Shown here in pieces: positions 1 through 5,161 of a DNA stretch of 5,196 nucleotides. Source of the DNA: Rubrobacteraceae bacterium (GTDB lineage: Bacteria > Actinomycetota > Rubrobacteria > Rubrobacterales > Rubrobacteraceae). Position 1 is the first letter of the stretch. Every line of letters begins with the position of its first letter. The notes under the pieces were generated by a model, which saw nothing but the letters and a program-made list of their open reading frames with translations, searched no databases and was not told the DNA's origin. Both the position numbers and the translations under genes were made by a program. Location of the stretch: contig JAJNDJ010000082.1 in NCBI GenBank assembly GCA_021156345.1, positions 1 to 5,196 on the forward strand, written 5' to 3'.

Positions 1-483
1 GCGCGTGCGGGATGCGACTGGAATCGGGCGGGCTGGAAGCAGCAGGATGCCAAGCAGTAAGAAAGGGTATACGCTCAGATATCCGAGATCGGCGATGGAG
101 GGCAGCGGAGGCGGCTGATCTAGCACCCACTCGTAATAAGTGAAGATCATCTGTCCCAATACCCAGCTAAGGATGCCCAAGCCAAGCAGGATGGGGGCCC
201 AACGCCGCCCTCTTGTCACAGGCGGTCCGCCGGGCGCTTGGGAGGTTGGTGGTCCCCACATCCACCCAAGTACTCCAGCGAAGCACAAGGGCACCACGAG
301 CAGCGGGCCAACGAACTCTGCGGTGTTGACCACGAGGGCAAGCATGGCGTCGGTGCCCAGTTTGAAGAGCACCCAGACGACGAGCAGGCCGTTGAACAGC
401 AGGACCAAGCCGGTGGCGCGCCAAAGGGGACGCATCTCAGCACTATCCTGTGGTGGTCGGTTCCGCGGGGTGCTTGCTTTCAT
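1..483 (-). CDS. N-terminal membrane domain of a sensory protein (partial, C-terminus beyond left edge)
   Basis: This frame is open for 161 codons from ATG 483 to the left edge with no stop. An in-frame TAG 15 bases upstream of ATG 483 limits the start. ATG 435 (M17) is an alternative start; both have an AGGGA- or AGGA-like site 9-10 bases upstream. Four hydrophobic segments are visible at roughly residues 24-40, 47-73, 96-115 and 133-150. Between the last two lies a diagnostic stretch: a W-x-x-G-Q core, then YYEW (116-119), PPPLPS (124-129), IADLGYL (130-136) and a YP (139-140). From knowledge of such proteins, this pattern occurs in integral-membrane input domains at the N-terminus of GGDEF cyclases, histidine kinases and SpoIIE phosphatases of high-GC bacteria. 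The output domain would lie to the left and cannot be identified. It probably encodes a membrane-bound signal receptor. Confidence is high that it is coding and moderate for the role. Confidence 0.8.
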   Translation of the reverse strand, partial: MKASTPRNRPPQDSAEMRPLWRATGLVLLFNGLLVVWVLFKLGTDAMLALVVNTAEFVGPLLVVPLCFAGVLGWMWGPPTSQAPGGPPVTRGRRWAPILLGLGILSWVLGQMIFTYYEWVLDQPPPLPSIADLGYLSVYPFLLLGILLLPARPIPVASRTR

Positions 484-517
484 TTCGTATGTTCCCTACT
501 GTTGTGGTGCGGGTACT

Positions 518-523
518 ATCATA
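518..523 (-). promoter_or_regulatory. possible -10 element of the membrane sensor gene
   Basis: On the minus strand the hexamer reads TATGAT, 5 of 6 to the sigma70 -10 consensus. It lies 34 bases upstream of ATG 483 and would give a leader of about 25-30 bases. No good -35 hexamer is seen 16-18 bases further upstream, so this is only a weak proposal. Confidence 0.25.
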
Positions 524-725
524 CTTTCCTTCCTATCTGCTACCCTGGAATACCTATCCGGCGGTGTGCTCATGGTCCGTCCCTCCTGGCGACGAAAAGA
601 GCTTATCGCACGTGAGAGATCGACGCATCACTCAGATAGGCAATTTCTGCAGTGAGGGTAGTGGGCTGGCGGGAAAATCGGCCAGTGGATTTTCAAGTCG
701 CATCACTCCGCAATTCTCGAGTTGG

Positions 726-747
726 CTCTTGTGAGTCCCAACAAGAG
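726..747 (-). repeat. 7-bp inverted repeat, possible 3' stem-loop
   Basis: CTCTTGT at 726-732 is exactly repeated in inverse as ACAAGAG at 741-747 with an 8-base loop. A competing stem is possible between GTTGG (721-725) and CCAAC (738-742). It lies 55 bases beyond the stop of the minus-strand small ORF, so it could mark the 3' end of that transcript. No T-run follows on either strand, so it is not a typical intrinsic terminator. Confidence 0.3.
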
Positions 748-802
748 TGGACGGTGCAGCTAGCATGTCCTCTGCCCCGGCCGTCTGATCGCGTTTACGA
801 GA

Positions 803-919
803 TTACGCTACAAGCTCGTCGATGTCGTGGCGGGCGTCCATGTACGCTGCTGCACCCCCGGTGGCGGAATCGAGGATCAGGTAGGCGAAGGAGTGCCTCG
901 GCTCATCCACGGGCGGCAT
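803..919 (-). CDS. small hypothetical protein, 38 aa
   Basis: An ATG at 919 opens 38 codons ending in TAA at 803. A GAGG/AGGA element sits 2-3 bases before the ATG, a slightly short but usable ribosome site. The start overlaps the last 17 bases of the upstream 315-codon gene, the usual arrangement for translational coupling in an operon. Of 38 codons, 31 end in G or C, as expected for a real gene in GC-rich DNA. The product starts MPPVDEP, has a central FAYLILD segment (residues 11-17), a Gly/Ala-rich turn (GGAAAY, 21-26) and an acidic tail with DIDELV (32-37). It is probably a soluble alpha/beta miniprotein. I recognise no family. It could instead be the 3' remnant of a longer gene or a chance ORF. 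Confidence 0.5.
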   Translation of the reverse strand: MPPVDEPRHSFAYLILDSATGGAAAYMDARHDIDELVA

Positions 920-1850
920 TTTCCTCGTCCGATGCTTCGGTCTGCGGCGTCGTTTGGCGCCTAACAGACGATCGCCGGTCGGCCCAGCGCCGTAGCAGGC
1001 GTTCGGAATAGGTGCTCGACCGAGGATCGAAATGGGAACCAGCCCGCGTTAGGTAAGGGGTGCTGGTTCGCCGCAGAAAGGAGAGCAATCCCTCTTCCAC
1101 GATCGTCCGCAGCGCGTGGCGATAGTAGTCGAAGATGTGAACGCTTCCCAGTCTCACGCCCGTGCGCACCGCGCCGAGCGCAACCATGGAAGAGATCTCC
1201 AGTACCGAACGATCCTCTTGCCGGGCCGCCAACTGCAGCTCGGAGTAGATCTTCTCCAGAGTGGCAGCGTCCGGCAGATCCGCCGCCTGCCGCTGTAGTT
1301 CCTGCCATGAGGTGCGCACGCTAGTTATATTCAACGGTGGCACGTCTACCGTGTCAGCCAGCACGCCAGAGGTGTCCTCCAGCGCAGTCAACAACTCCTC
1401 GAAAGATGCCACGTCCGCCTCCGGTGCGAGTAAACCCGAATCCTGTAACTCCGCGACGAGCGTCCGCAGATACACCTTCGTACCCCCAACCAGGTCGGAA
1501 GCCCCTGCCAGGAGCCACACAGGCGACCAGCCGACCGCCAGGAAGCTGCTTAGCTCGACCACGTTACCGGCTGTCTTGCGTACCAGCAGCTCCCGCACAG
1601 GCATCTCCTGGGTCGGGTAGACGCCCTCCACGCCGCCTACAAGCTCGATGATGATACGCAACAACCGTCCGACTATCGCCTGGTATAGCTTGGACCGGCG
1701 AACCGCAAGCGGTAGCACAACCTCGCTCGCTTCGTATACCAATCCGCCTGTCAGCGCAGCTCCCGCTCGAGCAGTTCGCTCGGGTAGAGATGCCAGGTAC
1801 GACCGCGACAGTACAGGTCGGGCTTCTGCTTCGATGTTCACATCGTTCAC
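903..1850 (-). CDS. uncharacterised 315-aa protein with an internal duplication
   Basis: The start is GTG 1850, preceded by GGGAG with a 6-base spacer; a second GTG at codon 4 is a less likely alternative. The frame ends in TGA at 903. I do not recognise the family. The protein is predicted largely helical, with an amphipathic or hydrophobic N-terminal part (residues 29-72), a strongly hydrophobic segment at about 103-123 and a basic, Ser/Arg-rich tail (277-315). Residues 97-135 align without gaps to residues 216-254: VVELSSFLAVG matches VLEISSMVALG, and both copies then share a Gly and a later LRT-[LI]-V-x-E motif, about 12 identities in 39. The two copies lie 119 residues apart. This suggests a twofold helical protein, perhaps membrane-associated. 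The 38-codon ORF overlaps its end, so they may be co-transcribed. Good ribosome site and coherent composition make it a real gene; its function is unknown. Confidence 0.85.
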   Translation of the reverse strand: MNDVNIEAEARPVLSRSYLASLPERTARAGAALTGGLVYEASEVVLPLAVRRSKLYQAIVGRLLRIIIELVGGVEGVYPTQEMPVRELLVRKTAGNVVELSSFLAVGWSPVWLLAGASDLVGGTKVYLRTLVAELQDSGLLAPEADVASFEELLTALEDTSGVLADTVDVPPLNITSVRTSWQELQRQAADLPDAATLEKIYSELQLAARQEDRSVLEISSMVALGAVRTGVRLGSVHIFDYYRHALRTIVEEGLLSFLRRTSTPYLTRAGSHFDPRSSTYSERLLRRWADRRSSVRRQTTPQTEASDEENAARG

Positions 1851-1885
1851 TGACGTCTCCCGTGGTCTTCGACCCGCTTGGGGTT

Positions 1886-1901
1886 GGCGAACAATTTCGC
1901 C
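1886..1901 (-). repeat. 6-bp stem-loop in the leader of the 315-aa gene
   Basis: GGCGAA (1886-1891) and TTCGCC (1896-1901) form a perfect 6-bp stem around a 4-base loop. If transcription starts from the TATAGT at 1913-1918, this hairpin would lie at the very 5' end of the mRNA, about 35 bases before the GTG start. That position could affect transcript stability or serve as an operator. Confidence 0.35.
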
Positions 1902-1912
1902 GTTGTGGGCCC

Positions 1913-1918
1913 ACTATA
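1913..1918 (-). promoter_or_regulatory. possible -10 element of the 315-aa gene
   Basis: The minus strand reads TATAGT, 5 of 6 to the -10 consensus, 62 bases upstream of GTG 1850. The -35 region is poor (TGTGCC at a 17-base spacing). The element is flanked by a 10-bp perfect palindrome, GTGGGCCCAC (1905-1914), and by a 5-bp stem-loop GCCTG/CAGGC (1924-1937) in the spacer. A weak -35 next to dyads would suit a regulated promoter, but this is speculative. Confidence 0.3.
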
Positions 1919-1990
1919 AACCGGCCTGTGAGCAGGCACATGGGGCGGATCACATTCAACTCGTCCCGTGAGGCGATTTCCGATGGTCAC

Positions 1991-2029
1991 GAAGCAACGT
2001 CCCGGTTGCGCTTCGCTCCTTCAGCGAAG
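1991..2029. repeat. two mutually exclusive hairpins sharing one arm
   Basis: CTTCGCT (2011-2017) pairs exactly with AGCGAAG (2023-2029) around a 5-base loop. The same CTTC (2011-2014) can instead pair with GAAG (1991-1994) next to a CAAC/GTTG stem (1995-1998 with 2005-2008), with CG bulged. The two folds exclude each other, as in attenuator-like RNAs. No T-run follows on either strand, so there is no direct sign of termination. Confidence 0.3.
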
Positions 2030-2181
2030 GCCCACATTCGGAGAGCACAGCTTCCAAGACGTTACCCACGAGTTGTTGCCTTTCACCGGGCGGTCGGCAG
2101 GTCTGGTCCACGACATCTTGCCGGCTGGAGAGTTAGTAGTGAGGATGGTGTCCGAAGCGGAACTAGCGTTGACGCGGTCAG

Positions 2182-2260
2182 CTGAATTCAGAAGTCTGGG
2201 TGGCGGCCATGCAATTCTGTCACAGAATCAAGATGGCCTCGTGCAACGTCTAGAAGACGT
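2182..2260. repeat. cluster of three short dyads
   Basis: There are three exact palindromes. CTGAATTCAG (2182-2191) has no spacer. ATTCTGT-C-ACAGAAT (2214-2228) has a single central base. ACGTCT-AGA-AGACGT (2246-2260) has a 3-base spacer. Their centres lie at about 2186.5, 2221 and 2253, that is 34.5 and 32 bp apart, close to three helical turns. They differ in sequence, so they are not copies of a single operator. They may be binding sites, or small hairpins within a transcript. Confidence 0.35.
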
Positions 2261-2508
2261 GTCCCCTACCCTATGGTCCTCCGGCAGTGCCAAACGCCCG
2301 GTAGCCCGACAGCAGCTGGTTCAGGGGAGAGCTTAGCGGCGCTGCAAGCATCAGCACCGAGGAGTTGGAGCCACAAGCCTTCTCCCTCAAAGGTGCATTC
2401 TCATGCCCGACAACGAAGCAGGAGAACCTCGGAGAATCCCGTACAGGCGAAGGTCGCAGACAGCACCTTCCAAGCACCCGGGTGAACAAGGGTCGGAACC
2501 GCCCCAGG

Positions 2509-2862
2509 TTAGCAGCCTTCCACTTCGCGCCCATCGCGAACAAGCGCCTCCACTTCGTCGATGAACGACAGCAGTTCCTCCAGGGGCGGGTTGAACCTGC
2601 GCGAGCGCTTCCCGCCGAGACAGACCTCGGACGGTTCGTCGGGCTCGGGGGAGAGTCTGTACCACGCCGCCCTCCCTCCCGGATCCACGGTGTTTGGGCG
2701 ACTCGACACGACGAGGTCCGGGTCGAAGCTCTCAAGCTGATCACCGATCACGGCAAGCCTGCAGACCGCCACCTCTGCGTCCTGACGGAGCCCGCCCAGG
2801 GCTCTCTCGAGCGTATCGGCGTAGACGCGGTAGGCTTCTTCGTAGGAGATCAGGATCCGCAT
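2509..2862 (-). CDS. receiver-like protein lacking the phosphoacceptor Asp, 117 aa, unknown function
   Basis: ATG 2862 is preceded by GGTGAG with an 8-base spacer, and the frame ends in TAA at 2509. The start lies 14 bases after the stop of the receiver gene, so the two form an operon. The N-terminal half follows the receiver pattern: strand MRILISY, helix with YADTLERAL (14-22), strand AEVAV (29-33), helix, then FDPDLVVSS (46-54). At the place of the usual phosphoacceptor strand (DVVLLD) it has Ser53-Ser54 instead of Asp, and the first strand ends in S-Y-E-E. After this the match is lost. A conspicuous block SSRPNTVDPGGRAAWYRL (53-70) follows, then an acidic, Pro-rich stretch (PEPDEPSE, 72-79) and a C-terminal helix with LEELLSFIDEVEALV (94-108). 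The block looks like the functional centre of a small family. The receiver-like fold is my inference; the biochemical role is unknown. It is probably cytoplasmic. Confidence 0.8.
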   Translation of the reverse strand: MRILISYEEAYRVYADTLERALGGLRQDAEVAVCRLAVIGDQLESFDPDLVVSSRPNTVDPGGRAAWYRLSPEPDEPSEVCLGGKRSRRFNPPLEELLSFIDEVEALVRDGREVEGC

Positions 2863-2876
2863 TTAGCGTTCTCACC

Positions 2877-3245
2877 CTAACCTTGGTGTCCGAGCCTCCT
2901 GACGGCAGCGAGGACCTCCTTTAAGGTGACGTCCTTGGGAAGCACCTCTGCGGCGCCGGCACGTAGCATCTGCTCGTGGATTTCGGGGTCCTCTATGTGG
3001 GTTATTACCAGCACCGGGATGGGGGAATTTGCCTCGTGTAGATCCCTGACCATCTCTGGAGCGCCCTCGTCGGGGAGAGGTATGTCCACGAGGGCGGCAT
3101 CTATGCCGCCCTCGGCCATCTTCTCGCGTCCCTCTGCCACGGACCCGGCCTGGGCCACCACCTCGAGGTCAGGCTCTTGGTCCATCACAAAGGAGGCAGC
3201 CTGGCGGAAGGTGCTGTGATACTCCACAAACAAGATCAACGACAT
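2877..3245 (-). CDS. single-domain response regulator (receiver only), 122 aa
   Basis: The start ATG 3245 has a GGGGG/AAGGA-type purine stretch just upstream. An upstream in-frame GTG (3314) would add 23 low-complexity residues and start inside a dyad, so I reject it. The frame ends in TAG at 2877. The product is one receiver domain: first strand LILFVEYH (3-10), phosphoacceptor Asp54 in ALVDIPLPDEG (51-61), switch Thr82 in VLVITH, and the conserved Lys104 in VLPKDVTLKEVL. No DNA-binding or enzymatic output domain follows, so it would act by protein contact. Oddly, the normally paired acidic residues of the Mg-binding pocket are E8-Y9, so one acid is Glu and the other is lost. The residue after Asp54 in the loop is also unusual (IPLPDEG rather than the common RMPGMDG). 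Phosphorylation may therefore be weak or altered. No histidine kinase is adjacent. The 117-aa gene follows in the same operon. Confidence 0.9.
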   Translation of the reverse strand: MSLILFVEYHSTFRQAASFVMDQEPDLEVVAQAGSVAEGREKMAEGGIDAALVDIPLPDEGAPEMVRDLHEANSPIPVLVITHIEDPEIHEQMLRAGAAEVLPKDVTLKEVLAAVRRLGHQG

Positions 3246-3640
3246 ATCCTTGCCCCCGTTCCCCTGGCTCTCGCCCTCACCGGCGTATGTACCCACAAGG
3301 TGTCCTGAGGTCACCTTCGGAGCCGTGCATGCTCTCCCGAACTTTCAAGGTAAGACCGGCGCCCCAAAGCGGTCGATCACAGCAGCGAATTGTCCGCCCC
3401 GGAGACGCGCAGCAGCCTGAGTGCGATTACAACCGTGCAGGGGAACAACTCGAGAACTATCACGATCCGTTGCGCCAGGCTAGCCACGCATGCAACGGCG
3501 CGTCCTCCATGGCTCAAAAGAAGACACCTTCAAGTTGTCGCTGCACGCATTGGGGTTCTACCGGTGGCATTATAGGCGGAGAAGGTTGTCCCGATAGGTG
3601 AAGTAGAGGAAGCGGATTAGTAGGGAGGACAAGATTTCCT
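3246..3640. other. divergent intergenic region between receiver operon and phosphatase gene
   Basis: These 395 bases separate two divergently transcribed genes and must carry both promoters. The only strong signal is the 21-position dyad at 3297-3317. A TATAGG at 3571-3576 could serve as -10 for the phosphatase gene, but no -35 lies at the right distance. Short open frames in this stretch have low-complexity, non-protein-like translations and no ribosome site. Confidence 0.5.
3297..3317. promoter_or_regulatory. interrupted dyad of 21 positions, candidate operator
   Basis: AAGGTG (3297-3302) and CACCTT (3312-3317) form the outer arms. CCT (3304-3306) and AGG (3308-3310) form inner arms around a single central G at 3307. 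Only one T/T position (3303/3311) breaks the symmetry, so 9 of 10 positions per side are paired. The dyad sits 52 bases upstream of the receiver start codon, in the zone where its promoter must lie. It is typical in size for a dimeric repressor or activator site, and could also fold as a hairpin in RNA. Confidence 0.45.
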
Positions 3641-4813
3641 ATGTCGTCGGCGGATAAGAACAAGGCACTGGTGCGCCGCTTCTTGGAAGCGCATGCTAAT
3701 GGCGACCTTGACGCCGTGGAGGAGATGCTGGCCCCCGATTTTGTCAACCACAACCTGTTACCGGGCCAAGAGCCAGACCTCCAAGGCTATTTACGGTCCT
3801 TCACCCAGTATCATGCCGCCTTTTCCCACACCCGCTACGTCATCGAGAAGCAGATGGCCGAAGGAGACGAGGTGATGACCATCTTCACCGCAAGCTCTAC
3901 CCATGACCGGGGAGAGTGGATGGGTTTGGCGCCTGCAGGCAAAGAGTTCAAAGCGCTGCTTATCCTTGTCCACCGAATAGTGGCAGGCAAGATCGCTGAA
4001 GAGTGGAGCCAGGGGAGCGGCCTCGCGGAGCTGACGCAGCGGCGTCTCGAGCAAGAGATGAGCGAGCGTGAGCACCTCGAACAGGAGCTTAGGGTGGCAA
4101 GGCGCATCCAACAAGCCTCACTGCCCGAGGAGGTTCCAACTCTAGAAGGCTGGCAGATCTCTCCCTTCTACCGGCCGGCCCGAGAGGTGGGAGGAGACTT
4201 CTACGACTTCTTCGAGCTAGAAGACGGCCGGGTGGGAGTGGTCGTGGGGGACGCCACGGGTAAAGGTGTGTCAGCAGCTTTAGTGGCGGCCGCAACCAGT
4301 AGCATGGTTAGGGCAGTAGCCCGGGCCTTGGGTTCCTCCTCACCGGGGGAGGTACTGGCCCGAGTCAACGAGACGTTGGTGTCACGCATACCCTCGAATA
4401 TGTTCGTCACCTGCTTCTATGCCATCCTCGATCCCAAGAGCGCTAGCTTGAAGTATGCTAATGCTGGCCACGACCTGCCCTATCTACGCGGCCGCAGTAG
4501 CGAAGACACCGAGGAGCTTAGTGCCAGAGGGATGCCGCTGGGGCTGATGCCGGAGATGGGCTATGAAGAGAAGGAAATAGTCCTTGACGCTGGCGATAGT
4601 GTGCTCTTCTACAGCGACGGTCTGGTAGAGGCCCATGACCCCCACCGCCGCCAGATGTTTGGCTTCCCTAGGCTTCGGGCACTCGTTGCGGGACATGCTG
4701 AGAAACGGTCATTTGTGGCCTTACTCCTTGCGGAGCTCTACTCGTTCACGGGAGAGGAGTGGGAGCAGGAGGACGATATCACCCTTCTGACGCTCCGGCG
4801 ATTTGCACCCTGA
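3641..4813 (+). CDS. SnoaL/NTF2-like sensor fused to SpoIIE-type PP2C phosphatase
   Basis: The start ATG 3641 has AGGGAGGA at 3622-3629, a strong site with a rather long 11-12-base spacer; the frame is closed by TGA at 3599 upstream. Residues 5-125 are a SnoaL-like (NTF2 fold, ester-cyclase type) domain, with NKALVRRFLEAHANGDLDAVEEMLAPDFVNH-type opening and the closing IAEEWSQ. Residues 128-160 form a charged coiled coil (RRLEQEMSEREHLEQEL) ending in RRIQQASLP, the usual lead-in to a SpoIIE domain. Residues 161-387 are the phosphatase, with metal ligands visible in VGGDFYD (Asp186, Asp189), GDATGKG (Asp204), YSDGLVEA (Asp326) and EDDITLL (Asp378/379). All key acids are present, so it should be an active Mn/Mg-dependent Ser/Thr phosphatase. 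By family analogy the target would be a STAS-domain anti-sigma antagonist in partner switching, with the SnoaL pocket sensing a small molecule or only dimerising. It has no membrane segment, so it is cytoplasmic. No partner gene is in the window; a stem-loop follows it directly. Confidence 0.93.
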   Translation: MSSADKNKALVRRFLEAHANGDLDAVEEMLAPDFVNHNLLPGQEPDLQGYLRSFTQYHAAFSHTRYVIEKQMAEGDEVMTIFTASSTHDRGEWMGLAPAGKEFKALLILVHRIVAGKIAEEWSQGSGLAELTQRRLEQEMSEREHLEQELRVARRIQQASLPEEVPTLEGWQISPFYRPAREVGGDFYDFFELEDGRVGVVVGDATGKGVSAALVAAATSSMVRAVARALGSSSPGEVLARVNETLVSRIPSNMFVTCFYAILDPKSASLKYANAGHDLPYLRGRSSEDTEELSARGMPLGLMPEMGYEEKEIVLDAGDSVLFYSDGLVEAHDPHRRQMFGFPRLRALVAGHAEKRSFVALLLAELYSFTGEEWEQEDDITLLTLRRFAP

Positions 4814-4818
4814 GCTGA

Positions 4819-4839
4819 ACTTCAGAGATCCTCTGAAGT
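4819..4839 (+). terminator. 9-bp stem-loop just after the phosphatase gene
   Basis: ACTTCAGAG (4819-4827) and CTCTGAAGT (4831-4839) pair perfectly around ATC, beginning 5 bases after the TGA stop. The position fits a transcription end or mRNA-protecting stem. The following bases (CTGACCTTCCG) contain only a poor T-run, so intrinsic termination may be inefficient. GC-rich inverted repeats at about 4858-4900 could add to it. Confidence 0.5.
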
Positions 4840-4950
4840 CTGACCTTCCGACAATTCGCCTCGCCGGACGCCAGGCGACGCCGTCCACGTCGGCGGCGGA
4901 TGACGTGAACCTCTGAGAATACTGCTCTAAGCAAAGTCCAAGGAACGATC

Positions 4951-4979
4951 TTGACATTCGAAGTTGGCAGGCGTATACA
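4951..4979 (+). promoter_or_regulatory. sigma70-type promoter driving the riboswitch leader
   Basis: TTGACA (4951-4956) matches the -35 consensus exactly and is followed after 17 bases by TATACA (4974-4979), 4 of 6 to the -10 consensus. Transcription would begin near 4986, about 15-20 bases before the riboswitch aptamer. Spacing and position make this the best promoter in the window. Confidence 0.75.
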
Positions 4980-5002
4980 AACTGTAACAACAGAATAGCC
5001 GT

Positions 5003-5161
5003 GACGCCTAGCCCCCGGGTGGCGCCGGGGGGCGGGGGATCCACACGGATCGAGCAGGTCCGCGGGGTGAATCGCTAGCTGGCTCCGCCGAGCTCTAGCG
5101 TAGGGCTTAACTCTTTCGGCCCGAACCCGACAGCTAACCCCGCAGGCGCTAATGAAAGAGG
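5003..5161 (+). promoter_or_regulatory. ydaO/yuaA cyclic di-AMP riboswitch
   Basis: The order of conserved blocks matches the ydaO aptamer as known from Bacillus subtilis: GGGGGATCCAC (5034-5044), GGGGTGAATC (5064-5073), TAGGGCTTAACTC (5101-5113) and CCCGAACCCGACAGCTAACC (5120-5139). Supporting pairings are all present. The outer P1 stem is CGCCT (5005-5009) with AGGCG (5144-5148). A 7-bp stem CCCCCGG/CCGGGGG lies at 5012-5031. A stem pairs 5046-5051 with 5057-5062. A variable hairpin closes with CGCTAG/CTAGCG (5073-5100). GGGC/GCCC (5103-5106 with 5119-5122) closes a loop whose CTCTTTC (5111-5117) pairs with GAAAGAG (5154-5160), giving the known pseudoknot. In the family, c-di-AMP binding turns expression off. 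In Actinomycetota the controlled genes are often cell-wall hydrolases (NlpC/P60, Rpf-like); elsewhere K+ or osmolyte transporters. Here the regulated gene lies beyond the right edge. Bases 5162-5196 would be expression platform; no start codon or clear terminator is visible in them. Confidence 0.92.

Larger units (their letters stand above)
484..802. other. gene-free intergenic stretch
   Basis: About 320 bases between the membrane sensor gene and the small ORF. Open frames here lack plausible ribosome sites and protein-like composition. The stretch holds the possible -10 at 518-523 and one stem-loop at 726-747. I see no tRNA, insertion-sequence end or tandem repeat in it. Confidence 0.6.
1851..2508. 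other. 658-bp region without a convincing gene, rich in inverted repeats
   Basis: No frame combines a ribosome site with protein-like composition. The best is a plus-strand frame from about 1983 to 2336, which I rate as unlikely. The stretch contains several exact short dyads: 1886-1901, 1905-1914, 1924-1937, 2011-2029, 2182-2191, 2214-2228, 2246-2260 and 2475-2484. It separates two minus-strand transcription units, so it may include the 3' end of the receiver operon and the control region of the 315-aa gene. It could also hold a decayed gene or an unrecognised structured RNA. Confidence 0.55.

Noticed and set aside
140..655. Plus-strand open frames over the left-edge gene and its upstream region
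   Set aside because: They are antisense to the membrane sensor, which has clear transmembrane segments, and their translations are low-complexity.
1968..2336. Plus-strand open frame of 122 codons in the 658-bp gap
   Set aside because: Its first codon is GTG without a ribosome site (an internal ATG at 1983 has only a weak GAGG). The translation matches no family I know, and it opposes both flanking transcription units. It could still be a decayed or orphan gene, so it is kept here.
2271..2744. Minus-strand open frame of 157 codons overlapping the 117-aa gene
   Set aside because: It is an alternative frame of the well-supported 117-aa gene plus non-coding DNA; the translation is Arg/Ser/Cys-rich and not protein-like.
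3246..3314. Longer start (GTG 3314) for the receiver
   Set aside because: The added 23 residues are Gly/Glu-rich and unlike the family. The codon lies within the 21-position dyad, and ATG 3245 directly precedes the first receiver strand.
3439..3475. GGAAC … GTT resembling an ECF-type promoter upstream of the phosphatase gene
   Set aside because: The spacer is about 22 bases, too long for the ECF (16-18) geometry.
3287..3601. Plus-strand open frame of 104 codons upstream of the phosphatase
   Set aside because: No ribosome site, and the composition is rich in Cys, Ser and Arg without hydrophobic core pattern.
4858..4905. GC-rich nested inverted repeats (CGCCT/AGGCG, GGACG/CGTCC, CGCCG/CGGCG)
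   Set aside because: Short 5-bp arms in very GC-rich DNA are expected by chance; no T-run follows.
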